This document shows, piece by piece, positions 25,237 through 34,294 of a stretch of 41,012 nucleotides of DNA. The stretch is from Oscillospiraceae bacterium. GTDB taxonomy: Bacteria > Bacillota > Clostridia > Oscillospirales > Ruminococcaceae. Below the pieces are notes generated by a model. It was not told the DNA's origin. It searched no databases and saw nothing but the letters and a program-made list of their open reading frames with translations. The stretch lies in NCBI GenBank assembly GCA_017483465.1, contig JAFUWN010000085.1:1-41012 (forward strand), read 5' to 3'. How positions within the stretch are numbered: position 1 is the stretch's first letter; each line of letters opens with the position of its first letter. The position numbers and the translations under genes are program-made.

Positions 25237-25511
25237 ATAATCTAATAGCAAACGATGACGGAGAAGTCTTTATCATCGGCACAGAGCCATGAAATTACAG
25301 AGAGCAGTTCGCAACGGGGCTGAAACGAACGGCATTTCAAAATGATGATAAAGAATACCACTCCTGAGCCTGTCCAATCCACAGCGGCTGACCGCCGTTA
25401 TCGGGTCAATGAGGTGTGTATATTTTTTTATATATGCATGAATTCAGGTGGAACAGCGGTAACAATCGCCCTGAAACTATAGAGAATCTATAGTTTCAGG
25501 GTGTTTTTATT
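25237..25511 (+). promoter_or_regulatory. T-box riboswitch controlling thrS
   Basis: A leader of about 275 nt. The Stem I distal part has AGAGAGCAG. The specifier loop is GAATACCACTCC, with the Thr codon ACC at 25357-25359. The T-box core GGTGGAACAGCGG (25447-25459) has TGGA for the tRNA acceptor end. A perfect 15-bp terminator stem (25469-25483 with 25487-25501) and T-rich tail follow. By established knowledge, uncharged tRNA-Thr stabilises the antiterminator and allows thrS transcription. The gap 25206-25541 is fully explained by this element. Confidence 0.92.
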
Positions 25512-25541
25512 TTAATATCAAAAAAAGGAGATTGATTGATT

Positions 25542-27494
25542 ATGCTGAAACTAACACTGAAAGACGGTTCAGTCCGTGAAGTCGAAGAAAATCTGACAGC
25601 GGCCGAAGTCATCAAGGGCATCGGCATGGGCTTATATAAAGCGGCCTGTGTAGTCAAGATTGACGGAGAAGTCTGTGATCTGAGAACAGTTCTGACGAAA
25701 GACTGTGCATTTGAAGTCCTGACATTTGATGATCCGGAGGGTAAAAAAGCCTTCTGGCATACGACCTCGCATATCTTAGCACAGGCAGTCAAGAGATTAT
25801 ATCCGGAAACAAAACTTGCGATCGGCCCTGCAATTGACGGCGGATTCTATTATGATTTCGATACGGAACATCCTTTCAAACCCGAAGAACTGGAAAAGAT
25901 CGAAGCCGAAATGAAAAAGATCGTCAAAGAAAAACTGCCTCTGGAAGCATTCCAGTTAAGTCCGGAAGAAGCTCTTCAGAAGCTCAAAGACATGGACGAA
26001 CCCTATAAAGTAGAGCTTTGCGAAGAACATGCGGAAAAGGGCGAACCGATTTCTTTCTACAAGCAGGGAGAATTTGTTGATCTGTGTGCAGGTCCTCACC
26101 TGATGACAACAGAACCGGTCAAGGCATTCAAATTATTATCCTGTACAGGTGCATACTGGAGAGGTTCTGAAAAGAATAAATCTCTGTCGAGAGTATACGG
26201 TACATCTTTCCCGAAAGCTGCTCAGCTCGAAGAAGAACTGAAACGCCGTGAAGAAGCAAAACTCCGTGATCATAACAAATTAGGCCGTGAACTGGAATAT
26301 TTCACTACAGTAGATTATGTCGGTCAGGGTCTGCCGATTCTGCTTCCGAAGGGTGCAAGAGTCGTTCAGCTGCTCCAGAGATGGGTAGAAGACTACGAAC
26401 AGGCACACGGCTGTATTCTGACAAAAACTCCGCTTTTTGCGAAGAGAGATTTATATAAGATTTCCGGACACTGGGATCATTATCTTGACGGTATGTTTGT
26501 TGTTGGTGATCCGCAGGATGAAACAAAAGAATGTTTTGCACTCCGTCCGATGACATGTCCGTTCCAGTATCAGGTATATCTGAATAAACAGCGTTCTTAT
26601 AAAGAACTGCCCATGAGACTGACAGAAACATCCACATTATTCAGAAACGAAGATTCCGGCGAAATGCATGGATTAATCAGAGTCCGTCAGTTTACGATTT
26701 CAGAAGGTCATTATATTTTAAGACCTGATCAGCTCGAAGAAGAATTCAAAGGCTGTCTGGAATTTGTAAAATATTTCCTCGGAACAGTCGGCTTACTGGA
26801 TGATTGTACTTACAGATTTTCACAGTGGGATCCTGCCAATCCGAAAAATAAATATGAAGGCACAAAAGAACAGTGGGATGAAGCTCAGGGAGCTATGGGC
26901 AGAATTCTGGATAATCTGGGTCTTGACTATACAATCGGCATTGATGAAGCCGCTTTCTATGGCCCGAAACTCGATGTACAGTATAAAAACGTATACGGCA
27001 AAGAAGATACTCTGGTAACGATTCAGATCGACATGATGCAGGCAAAGAAATTCGGCATGGAATATATTGATAAAGACGGAACTAAGAAAATGCCTTATAT
27101 CATTCACAGAACCTCTCTGGGCTGTTTCGAGAGAACACTCGCCTATATGATCGAACATTTCGCCGGAGCTATGCCGTTGTGGATTGCACCGGAACAGGTA
27201 AAAATCATTCCGATTGCTGATCGTCATCTTGATTTCTCAAATGAAGTCAGAGAAGCTCTCACAAATGCCGGAATCCGGTGTTCAATTGATGACAGAGCTG
27301 AAAAAATGGGTAAGAAAATCCGTGAAGCAACACTCGATAAAATCCCGTATATGCTGACAATCGGTGATAATGAAGTCGAAGCAAAGACAATTTCCGTCCG
27401 TACCAGAAAAGGCGATAATCTGGGCAATATGACCCTTGATGAACTGCTTTCTAAACTGTTGCTGGAAATTTCCACAAAAGCAAAAGAATCTTAA
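25542..27494 (+). CDS. thrS: Threonyl-tRNA synthetase
   Basis: A 650-aa class II synthetase. It has a TGS domain (1-60), an editing/SAD domain with HTTSHILAQAV and EFVDLCAGPHL, a catalytic core with RNEDSGEMHGLIRVRQF (motif 2), HRTSLGCFERTLAYMIEHF (motif 3 region), and an anticodon-binding domain (last 100 residues). The length is normal. AAAGGAG precedes both TTG 25536 and ATG 25542; ATG is preferred. It is controlled by the upstream T-box. Confidence 0.97.
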   Translation: MLKLTLKDGSVREVEENLTAAEVIKGIGMGLYKAACVVKIDGEVCDLRTVLTKDCAFEVLTFDDPEGKKAFWHTTSHILAQAVKRLYPETKLAIGPAIDGGFYYDFDTEHPFKPEELEKIEAEMKKIVKEKLPLEAFQLSPEEALQKLKDMDEPYKVELCEEHAEKGEPISFYKQGEFVDLCAGPHLMTTEPVKAFKLLSCTGAYWRGSEKNKSLSRVYGTSFPKAAQLEEELKRREEAKLRDHNKLGRELEYFTTVDYVGQGLPILLPKGARVVQLLQRWVEDYEQAHGCILTKTPLFAKRDLYKISGHWDHYLDGMFVVGDPQDETKECFALRPMTCPFQYQVYLNKQRSYKELPMRLTETSTLFRNEDSGEMHGLIRVRQFTISEGHYILRPDQLEEEFKGCLEFVKYFLGTVGLLDDCTYRFSQWDPANPKNKYEGTKEQWDEAQGAMGRILDNLGLDYTIGIDEAAFYGPKLDVQYKNVYGKEDTLVTIQIDMMQAKKFGMEYIDKDGTKKMPYIIHRTSLGCFERTLAYMIEHFAGAMPLWIAPEQVKIIPIADRHLDFSNEVREALTNAGIRCSIDDRAEKMGKKIREATLDKIPYMLTIGDNEVEAKTISVRTRKGDNLGNMTLDELLSKLLLEISTKAKES

Positions 27495-27510
27495 TTCTAT
27501 ATTCAGCAAT

Positions 27511-27537
27511 CCTCCCGAAAATTTCGGGGGGATTTTT
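27511..27537 (+). terminator. Terminator of thrS
   Basis: A 9-bp GC-rich stem (27511-27519 with 27523-27531) followed by a T-run, 17 nt after the thrS stop. Confidence 0.85.
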
Positions 27538-27576
27538 ATGATATATCAATTTTAAGGAAAATTTTACTAAAAAGTA

Positions 27577-27605
27577 TTGAAATTTTCTTTATTTTAGTGT
27601 ATAAT
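27577..27605 (+). promoter_or_regulatory. Promoter of the WG-repeat dockerin gene
   Basis: TTGAAA (27577-27582) and TATAAT (27600-27605) with a 17-nt spacer; AAGGAG lies upstream of the ATG at 27665. Confidence 0.65.
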
Positions 27606-27664
27606 AAAATTATCAACATTTCAATGTTAAATTTATGTTGAAAACTAATTAAGGAGAATTTTTT

Positions 27665-29344
27665 ATGAAGAAAATGTTAGCTTTCGTTTCTGCTCTGTGT
27701 ATGCTGAGCCTGTCTGTTCCGGTTCAGGGGTTCGCAGAAGAAACAGCAGAAATTGATGTTTCTGCACAGGTACAGGAAGCCGATCGGCTGAATACGGATT
27801 ACAGTGTTTCTATGAAAAAGCTGGATGTGCAGTCAGCAACGGTTGGATCAATTGGCAAAGGCTATGCAGTAGTAGAATCAGGAGATTTTGGAGCGATTAT
27901 TGACAAAGACGGAAATATCACTTATACGGCAAAAGCAGGAGAGATTGAAATCTGGAATCGGATAACAGGTTCTGATGTATTATCCGATACATGCGGCTTC
28001 AGAAGCTATTCTCCAACGGATAATGTTACCTGGCGTAACTTAGATAAGGCAGGAAAACAGCTGTCTTCTTATCGTCTGCCTGACGGTACACTGCTCGCAG
28101 GAAATTATGATTACGGCAGTATTATGAATGATGGCGTTGCTGTTGTGGCCAATGTTGTAGACGAGCCAGGTAAAAGTGTAGATTACCGGGATGAAGAAAC
28201 AGGAGAAGAATACGGTGACGAATATGAAAAATATCTACAGGCTTTTATTATCAACAGTGACGGAGAAGTGTTATATACATTTCCGGAAGGCTGTTATTTC
28301 ATGAATTCCTATACTGATACTTATGAAGATGAGAACGGCGAGACACAGACCGAAACAAGCTATTATTACACTAACTGGATGGGCTTCGGAATGCCTTCCG
28401 AGGGCTTAATCGGGTTCGGTACAGTAGAAGAACCGGAAAATTCAGCCCTGTGGAATGGCTGCTGCGGCTATATGGACTATGAAGGAAATATTGTCATCCC
28501 GCAGAATTTCAGTAACGTGGGGGCATTTTCCGAAGGTCTTGCATGGGCGGAATACGGCGGCGGAACAGGACATGACTATGGTCTGGGCTATATTAACAAA
28601 TCCGGTGAAGTTGTCATTCCTTTCGGAAAATATTGGAGTGTATCAATTTTCAAAAATGGTCTGGCTTGTGTCGCTGTTGACACATACGAAGAACCAACGG
28701 AAGAAGAAACAACAGAGGAAGGTACTCTCGGTCATACTCATATATCCACATGGCATGAAGCAATACCGAAATATGGCTATATCAACAAGAATGATGAAAC
28801 TGTCATTCCGTGTGAATATGACGATTTGCAGGGAACTTTTGACGGCGATTATGTCTACGCACAGAAAGACGGAAAATACGGCTATATCAATCAGAAAAAT
28901 GAAACCGTCATCCCCTTTGAATATGATGATGCAGGGTATACAGCAGGAGATTTGTTCCCTGTCCAAAAAGACGGAAAATACGGTCTTGTGGATAAAAATA
29001 ATCAGATTGTCATCCCTATGATATTTGATGATATTGCTGATTATGAAAATGACGGCATAATTTTTGCTGTACAGGATAATCAGGTGTATTCCTTTGAAAT
29101 TACTCCCGAAGCAGAACAGACCTCTTCTGAAACAGAAGACTTCCTGCCCGGCGATGCCGACAGCAACGGCAAAGTTGATATTCTTGATGTCATCACGCTG
29201 AATAAAGCTATCATGGGAAAAGAAAATCTCACAGATACGCAGATCAAAACGATTGATTTCAATCAGAACGGCAAGCCCGATTCGGAAGAATCCCTCACAC
29301 TCCTGAAATATATCGTCGGCCTGATTACCGATCTGACCGCATAA
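27665..29344 (+). CDS. Secreted WG-repeat protein with C-terminal dockerin
   Basis: A 559-aa secreted protein. It has a signal peptide (1-24), then WG-type beta repeats through most of the chain, clearest at CGYMDYEGNIVIP, LGYINKSGEVVIP, YGYINKNDETVIP, YGYINQKNETVIP and YGLVDKNNQIVIP. A Glu/Thr-rich insert lies near residues 340-355. A dockerin fills about 495-555, with two Ca-binding loops (DADSNGKVD and DFNQNGKPD). WG repeats make propeller-like binding modules; no catalytic site is seen. It would attach to a cellulosome and bind a surface or substrate. Its dockerin is close to that of the 32455-34101 protein. Confidence 0.88.
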   Translation: MKKMLAFVSALCMLSLSVPVQGFAEETAEIDVSAQVQEADRLNTDYSVSMKKLDVQSATVGSIGKGYAVVESGDFGAIIDKDGNITYTAKAGEIEIWNRITGSDVLSDTCGFRSYSPTDNVTWRNLDKAGKQLSSYRLPDGTLLAGNYDYGSIMNDGVAVVANVVDEPGKSVDYRDEETGEEYGDEYEKYLQAFIINSDGEVLYTFPEGCYFMNSYTDTYEDENGETQTETSYYYTNWMGFGMPSEGLIGFGTVEEPENSALWNGCCGYMDYEGNIVIPQNFSNVGAFSEGLAWAEYGGGTGHDYGLGYINKSGEVVIPFGKYWSVSIFKNGLACVAVDTYEEPTEEETTEEGTLGHTHISTWHEAIPKYGYINKNDETVIPCEYDDLQGTFDGDYVYAQKDGKYGYINQKNETVIPFEYDDAGYTAGDLFPVQKDGKYGLVDKNNQIVIPMIFDDIADYENDGIIFAVQDNQVYSFEITPEAEQTSSETEDFLPGDADSNGKVDILDVITLNKAIMGKENLTDTQIKTIDFNQNGKPDSEESLTLLKYIVGLITDLTA

Positions 29345-29350
29345 AAACAG

Positions 29351-29377
29351 CCCTCCGGATTTTCCGGAGGGTGTTTC
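29351..29377. terminator. Bidirectional terminator between convergent genes
   Basis: A perfect 9-bp stem CCCTCCGGA/TCCGGAGGG with a T3 loop. Plus-strand tail TGTTTCT; minus-strand tail CTGTTTTTA. Confidence 0.8.
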
Positions 29378-29414
29378 TGTAAAGATAAGAAAGATAAGAA
29401 ATATTCAAAACCTG

Positions 29415-30395
29415 TTAAGGCTCTAAATCAAACAGCTGATGATAGAAATTCGCATAGTCTGTTCTGCTTTCTTTTGTGAATGCAATCGCAGAAGACGGAT
29501 GCAGATTCATCTTGCCTGTCAGCAGATACTGAATATCATAGCCCCATTTCAGACCCTCTTCTGTTTTCAGCTTCAGTGTATAATCTTCATAGAATTTCAG
29601 AATCGGAGTCAGATTATATTTCGGATTTTTCAGGAATCCAAGCAGAAGCTCCATTGCACAGTTGCCTGCACCTCTGCCCATGCTTCCGACAGTGGCATCG
29701 AGGAAGCTTGCCCCCATCGAACAGCTTTCGACAGTATTGGCAAAGGCCATCTGCTGATTGTTATGAGCATGAATGCCGACTTGTTTTCCGGCAGGTTCCA
29801 TGTATTCCAGATACATCTTAGTCAGTTCCTGCACCTGTTCCGGGAACAGAGCACCATAGCTGTCAACGATATAAACGGCTTTGATCGGCGTATCTGCAAG
29901 CAGCCGGAGAGCTTCTTCAATATCTTCTGTTCTGGCTTTGGAGATGGCCATAATATTGCAGGTTGTTTCATAGCCTAAACTTGCGGCATATTCGATCATT
30001 TCGATTGCAGCGGGCATGGTATGAATATAAGTCGCTACACGAACCATATCCAGCACGCTTTCTTCTTTCGGGAGCAGATCTCTCTGAAGATTGGTTCTGC
30101 CGACATCGGCCATGACGGATAATTTCAGATCTGTATCATTATTGCCGACGATTCTGCGGAGATGTTCTTCTTTGCAGAATTTCCAGTCGCCGAATTCTTC
30201 TTTCTTAAAAACATCAGTATCAGCGAGATAGCCCATTTCCATATAATCGACACCGGCACGGAGATTTGCCAGATAGAGTGCTTTTACAAAATCATCTGTG
30301 AAAAAGAAATTATTCACCAGTCCGCCGTCACGGATTGTTGCATCAAAGACCTTGATATCCGGTCTGTAAGTCATTAAATTACCTTTGCGTTCCAT
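29415..30395 (-). CDS. DRE-TIM metallolyase, 4-hydroxy-2-oxovalerate aldolase-like
   Basis: A 326-aa TIM-barrel protein of the HMG-CoA-lyase-like/DRE-TIM family. It opens FDATIRDGG (Arg-Asp catalytic pair), has YIVDSYGALFPEQ on an inner strand and the metal-binding HAHNNQQMAFAN, then GSMGRGAGNC. These enzymes cleave or form C-C bonds next to a keto acid. Homologues near sugar or surface-glycan genes are known, but the substrate cannot be told here. GGAGGA supports the ATG at 30395. It stands alone with its own promoter and operator-like repeat. Confidence 0.85.
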   Translation of the reverse strand: MERKGNLMTYRPDIKVFDATIRDGGLVNNFFFTDDFVKALYLANLRAGVDYMEMGYLADTDVFKKEEFGDWKFCKEEHLRRIVGNNDTDLKLSVMADVGRTNLQRDLLPKEESVLDMVRVATYIHTMPAAIEMIEYAASLGYETTCNIMAISKARTEDIEEALRLLADTPIKAVYIVDSYGALFPEQVQELTKMYLEYMEPAGKQVGIHAHNNQQMAFANTVESCSMGASFLDATVGSMGRGAGNCAMELLLGFLKNPKYNLTPILKFYEDYTLKLKTEEGLKWGYDIQYLLTGKMNLHPSSAIAFTKESRTDYANFYHQLFDLEP

Positions 30396-30427
30396 ATTGA
30401 TTCCTCCGGAATTTTATATTTTATCAG

Positions 30428-30490
30428 TTTAAAGCGTTTAAGCTTTAAATCACTATAGTCAATCATAGCACTTTTTGCAATAAAAATCAA
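30428..30490 (-). promoter_or_regulatory. Aldolase promoter with operator-like inverted repeat
   Basis: On the minus strand TTGATT (30490-30485) and TATGAT (30467-30462) have a 17-nt spacer. A perfect 8-bp inverted repeat TTTAAAGC-N6-GCTTTAAA (30428-30449) lies just after the expected start, a typical repressor position. Confidence 0.6.
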
Positions 30491-30529
30491 GTGTTTTTTC
30501 AAACTTTTTTATTTTTGTGAATTTTAAAT

Positions 30530-30559
30530 AAAAACAGCTCTGAAACAGGAGCTGTTTTT
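30530..30559. terminator. Terminator after the zinc-ribbon gene
   Basis: An 11-bp stem AAAAACAGCTC/GAGCTGTTTTT with T-runs on both sides. It serves the minus-strand gene ending at 30634. Confidence 0.75.
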
Positions 30560-30633
30560 ATATTTTATTTAATAAAAATTTAAATTCTGATTTATCATAC
30601 TAGTCACACTTCATTAAATTGGAATTATAAAAA

Positions 30634-31191
30634 TCAGAGTAATAAATATTGAATATCAAATACAGCAGCAAATACAATTGCAATTATAACCGAAATAGCT
30701 GTATCTGCTACAAATAAAAGATAATATTTAAAAATATTCCATCCTTTACGATTTTTCTTTGCATCTGGTTCGATGGGCTTTTTTACTGCAAGCATTGGCG
30801 GTATGATAAAGAAAACACCTAATGCCACAATCAGTGGCAACATAAAATAATTTGTAAAATAATAATACTCCAGACAGCATACCATCACCCAAACAAAATT
30901 TAGAACTGCCTGTATGATGATCCATTTCCAGAATTTCTTCTTCCATTTCTGGAATGCTGCATGATCAAAAAGCTGACCAGGAGGAAAATTCTGATACTGC
31001 TGCATTGGCATTTCATTTCTGGTGACAAACTGCGGATTCGGATTTCGTACCGGACGGCTGTACTGCTGCTGATTGTGAGCTTGTTCTATGATAATATCAG
31101 AATCACAGAATTCACAATGTACAACTTTTGTACTGGTTGTGATATTCAATACCCCTCCGCAATGCGGACAGGTCAGCGGCTGTAGATTCAT
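30634..31191 (-). CDS. Zinc-ribbon membrane protein
   Basis: A 185-aa protein. The N-terminal zinc ribbon has two Cys pairs (CPHCGG at 9-12 and CEFCDSD at 26-29). A Gln/Pro-rich linker follows (about 40-75), then three hydrophobic helices (about 90-110, 115-135, 160-182). Such ribbon-plus-helices proteins are common and functionally undefined in Firmicutes. It follows the 31210-32349 gene by 18 nt with an AAGGAG site, so the two form an operon. Confidence 0.78.
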   Translation of the reverse strand: MNLQPLTCPHCGGVLNITTSTKVVHCEFCDSDIIIEQAHNQQQYSRPVRNPNPQFVTRNEMPMQQYQNFPPGQLFDHAAFQKWKKKFWKWIIIQAVLNFVWVMVCCLEYYYFTNYFMLPLIVALGVFFIIPPMLAVKKPIEPDAKKNRKGWNIFKYYLLFVADTAISVIIAIVFAAVFDIQYLLL

Positions 31192-31209
31192 AAATTTCTC
31201 CTTTTCTGT

Positions 31210-32349
31210 TTACCAGACATGATAATTCTGATTCACAAAATATACCAGCTGTGAAAGACGTAATTCTTCTATTTTGATATTCTCATCCTGAATGGCTCTG
31301 GAAACAGTTTCAAATTTTCCGCTGCTCCGGAGCAGATTGTATACTTCTTCCTGACTGGGATTGTATTTCCGGAAATACTGTTCTACTGCATCGGTCATAT
31401 AGCCATAGCTTCTGACCTGTGATTTTTTGAGTTCAAATTCCGGCTTGCCGTAGTCAAATACTGGAATCAGAGCATCGTTATCCCGGAAATTCACAACTGT
31501 CTGTGCAACAATCTCCGGCAGAAAAGCAACCAATTCGACAGCAATGGAATAATCCGGACAGAATCTGTGAATTTCCTGATATGCTTTCTGACGGGAAGTT
31601 TCATCCGTAATATCCGTCATTTTATCCAGAGCCAGAAATGTCAGATCTCCGACATTCTGCTTTGTGAACGGACAGGGCTGATAAGTTTCCTGATCCTGAA
31701 TTAATAATAAAAATAATTTATTGATATTTTTCTGTCTTTCTGTTCTGCTGAAAATCTCCTGATACAGCAGATCAGTCAGATCAGGATAGACCGTGCCGTT
31801 GATTTTCGCTTCACAAACCTGCTTATTTCCCATATCTGCTGAAAAAAGATTAATCCAGTAGACACGCTTTGTTCCGAGATATTCCGGCATTTTCTCTTTC
31901 ACGATATTCCAGAGGTTCACAGCTTTTCCCTCGCCTCTGTGCAGAATGATCTTTTCTTCCGGCACATGAAACTTATATTTCTCATGAATGATCTCTGAAA
32001 TGATTATTTCATCATCCTGTTTCTCGAGCGTATGCAGAACAGGTTTCAGAACGCTTTCGATCATTTCCGAAACACAAGTTTTCATTGCTTCCTCAAGCGA
32101 ACGCCCTGTGCCTGCAAACACCTGTACTAAATCTTCATCGAACCATTCATGTTTCAGAATCAATAACAGCTGTGTACTGAAATACTTTTCATGACTGCTC
32201 ACCTGTCCGAGCTCCAGGCTGATACGCAGTGCATGACCGATATCATGCAGGGTATCGCCCTCCCATACGGCATCGGGACAGGCTTCTTTTATCACAGCAA
32301 GCAGAATCTTCCGCTGTTCTTCGGGCTGTAATGTATCGAAATCGGGCAT
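31210..32349 (-). CDS. Hypothetical soluble protein, 379 aa
   Basis: I do not recognise this family. It is an acidic cytosolic protein without signal or membrane segment, mainly helical in look. It has an HDIGHALRISLELG stretch near residue 35 (resembling but not proving an HD motif) and a central LHRGEGKAVNLWNIV. The ATG at 32349 is chosen: the AAGGAG upstream lies 8 nt away, while it abuts the GTG at 32358. It is first in a two-gene operon with the zinc-ribbon membrane protein. Confidence 0.75.
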   Translation of the reverse strand: MPDFDTLQPEEQRKILLAVIKEACPDAVWEGDTLHDIGHALRISLELGQVSSHEKYFSTQLLLILKHEWFDEDLVQVFAGTGRSLEEAMKTCVSEMIESVLKPVLHTLEKQDDEIIISEIIHEKYKFHVPEEKIILHRGEGKAVNLWNIVKEKMPEYLGTKRVYWINLFSADMGNKQVCEAKINGTVYPDLTDLLYQEIFSRTERQKNINKLFLLLIQDQETYQPCPFTKQNVGDLTFLALDKMTDITDETSRQKAYQEIHRFCPDYSIAVELVAFLPEIVAQTVVNFRDNDALIPVFDYGKPEFELKKSQVRSYGYMTDAVEQYFRKYNPSQEEVYNLLRSSGKFETVSRAIQDENIKIEELRLSQLVYFVNQNYHVW

Positions 32350-32385
32350 AATTTCCACTCCTTTTCACTGCAATCTTACCTTTTC

Positions 32386-32414
32386 AGTATAACATAAATT
32401 CAGCACTCTGTCAA
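32386..32414 (-). promoter_or_regulatory. Promoter of the 32349-30634 operon
   Basis: TTGACA (32414-32409) and TATACT (32391-32386) on the minus strand with a 17-nt spacer. Confidence 0.7.
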
Positions 32415-32417
32415 TAG

Positions 32418-32441
32418 AAAAAACTCCTGCCGGAGCAGGAG
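32418..32441 (-). terminator. Terminator of the cohesin/dockerin gene
   Basis: A perfect 7-bp stem CTCCTGC/GCAGGAG, then six Ts on the minus strand, 14 nt after the stop codon. Confidence 0.85.
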
Positions 32442-32454
32442 CTTTTCAAAAAAA

Positions 32455-34101
32455 TCACATTGTAAAATCAGAAATCAGGCCGACAATATATTTCAGAAGT
32501 GTAAGAGATTCTTCCGAATCGGGCTTACTGTTCTGATTGAAATCAATCGCTCTGATCTGCGTATCTGTGAGAGCTTCTTTTCCCATGATGGCTTTATTAA
32601 TCGTAATGACATCTAAAATATCAACTTTGCCGTTGCCGTCGGCATCGCCGGGTACAAAATCCTGCTGTGCTTCGTCTTTGTCAAACGGCATTCCGGAAAT
32701 TGTGAAATTCACAGTGACAGTTGTCCAGCTTTTGAAGTCATCCGGATTGATAATCATCCAGTTATATTCATCTGCATTTTCCAGTTCAGAAAGCTGACCT
32801 TCCACAGAACGGGCATCTTCGGGAAGACCGCCGATCCACATATTATAAATATTAGACCGAAGCTCAAATCCGTCATCACTGGAAGTATAATTTTTTGCTG
32901 TCATAGCAATCTCAGTATCATCCATCATAATACTGTCAATCGTAATGACTGCACCCGGATAGTTGGCCTCCAGCCAAGGAATAATAACTGCCATGAATTC
33001 TACACCGCTGATTCCTTCGGCAATTGCATCTTCACCCAGTGCTTCGGCAGAAACACCGACAGTATAGGAACCATTTCCGGTGATTTCCGCTTTGATCGGG
33101 GTCAGATGTTCATAACCGTCAATAAAGCCCTGATAAGTAGGCCACCAGCCGCCGTCAACAAAATTCAGATAAGCGACATTTTCTTCTACATCATCCTGAA
33201 CTGTATGTTCTTCTTCACTTTCCGATTCTGTTTCTGTATCGGGTTCAGTATCCGGTTCTGTTTCGTTTTCCGTATCGGTTTCGGTCTCTGTTTCGGACGG
33301 CAGAGGTTCACCATCAATCTGAATCCAGCCGTCTGTAGTCTGAATCGAATAAGAAATACCCTGTGTCATATCGCCGAATTTTGCTTTGGCATCGAAATTT
33401 TCAGTCAGCAGAGTAATATCATATTTTTCTCCCGGTGCTGCCTCTTCCGGAAGTGTCACAAGAAGCAAAGCAAGATTTGTGATCTTTGCAGCTGCAATAT
33501 CGCTTGCCCATGTCAGCCAGGTTGTATTATAAATATCGGCTCTGGTTGTATCAAAATATGAAAAATTTTCCGGACTTCCGGCCATTCTGAAAGCGGTTCT
33601 GTATTCCGCAACTTCATAGCTGACTCTGGAATCCGCATTCACACCGAATTCAAATGCAGAAACGCCCGGATTGTTTTCCAGTGAAATCCAGACAGGTATC
33701 TGATGATTGGTTGCTTCCAGTTCTTCCATAGTGACAGTAATCTGATCGGCTTTCAGAGAAACAGCCGTTTCGGATTCTGTGCCCGCCGGACAGGTTTTCA
33801 GAAATTCTTCCAGTGTACCTGAAAAGCTGCCGGAGCCTATTCCTGCCGCATATTGCAGAACATAAGAAGCATCATAGGCCGTAACAGCACTGTCACGGTC
33901 AATATCTCCGGATTCTGCGGTAATTTCAGTTTCATTTCCGACACCCAGATTGGCAGCAGCAAGCAAAATTTCTGCTGCATCGGCCGCATCTATTGCCTGG
34001 CTATTGTCTACATCACCAAGTGCTGCATTGACCGGCATCATAGCACAGGTTTCCAGCATAGCGGCGGCTGACAGGACAGCAATCATTTTTTTCATTTTCA
34101 T
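32455..34101 (-). CDS. Secreted cohesin-like protein with dockerin-like modules at both ends
   Basis: A 548-aa secreted protein. It has a signal peptide (1-26) and a dockerin-like module (28-90, loops GDVDNSQAID and GDIDRDSAVT). Next is a cohesin-like beta domain (about 115-255, with IPVWISLENNPGVSAFEFGV and the ITNLALLLVTLPEEAAPGEKY type strand pair). An acidic Thr/Glu/Asp linker follows (266-305), then an unknown beta domain (about 308-470) and a C-terminal dockerin (484-540). Cohesins with one dockerin are adaptor scaffoldins in Ruminococcus cellulosomes; two dockerin-like ends are unusual. The N-terminal module is weaker than the C-terminal one. A GGGGGA site precedes the ATG. Confidence 0.78.
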   Translation of the reverse strand: MKMKKMIAVLSAAAMLETCAMMPVNAALGDVDNSQAIDAADAAEILLAAANLGVGNETEITAESGDIDRDSAVTAYDASYVLQYAAGIGSGSFSGTLEEFLKTCPAGTESETAVSLKADQITVTMEELEATNHQIPVWISLENNPGVSAFEFGVNADSRVSYEVAEYRTAFRMAGSPENFSYFDTTRADIYNTTWLTWASDIAAAKITNLALLLVTLPEEAAPGEKYDITLLTENFDAKAKFGDMTQGISYSIQTTDGWIQIDGEPLPSETETETDTENETEPDTEPDTETESESEEEHTVQDDVEENVAYLNFVDGGWWPTYQGFIDGYEHLTPIKAEITGNGSYTVGVSAEALGEDAIAEGISGVEFMAVIIPWLEANYPGAVITIDSIMMDDTEIAMTAKNYTSSDDGFELRSNIYNMWIGGLPEDARSVEGQLSELENADEYNWMIINPDDFKSWTTVTVNFTISGMPFDKDEAQQDFVPGDADGNGKVDILDVITINKAIMGKEALTDTQIRAIDFNQNSKPDSEESLTLLKYIVGLISDFTM

Positions 34102-34148
34102 AAAAATTCCCCCTGAATACGATATAAAAAAAGGTAATATATTCTACT

Positions 34149-34177
34149 ATTATACATGTTTTTTCAAACAATGTCAA
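34149..34177 (-). promoter_or_regulatory. Promoter of the cohesin/dockerin gene
   Basis: On the minus strand TTGACA (34177-34172) and TATAAT (34154-34149) with a 17-nt spacer; divergent to the lysozyme promoter. Confidence 0.72.
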
Positions 34178-34229
34178 GTATATTTCTGTATTATTTTATG
34201 AAATTTTTTTGTGTTTTTCAGGAAATACC

Positions 34230-34258
34230 TTGACAAATACAGGATTGTATTGTATGAT
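34230..34258 (+). promoter_or_regulatory. Promoter of the dockerin lysozyme gene
   Basis: TTGACA (34230-34235) and TATGAT (34253-34258) with a 17-nt spacer. Confidence 0.72.
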
Positions 34259-34294
34259 AAATAAGACAAATCAGAAAAAGGAGTTTTTTTATTT

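Noticed and set aside
32240-32260. HD phosphohydrolase call for the 31210-32349 protein
   Set aside because: HDIGHAL resembles part of an HD motif, but the other metal-binding residues of that family are not evident.
33220-33310. Short tandem repeat as CRISPR or VNTR
   Set aside because: It is a codon-level repeat encoding a Thr/Glu/Asp-rich linker, without spacers.
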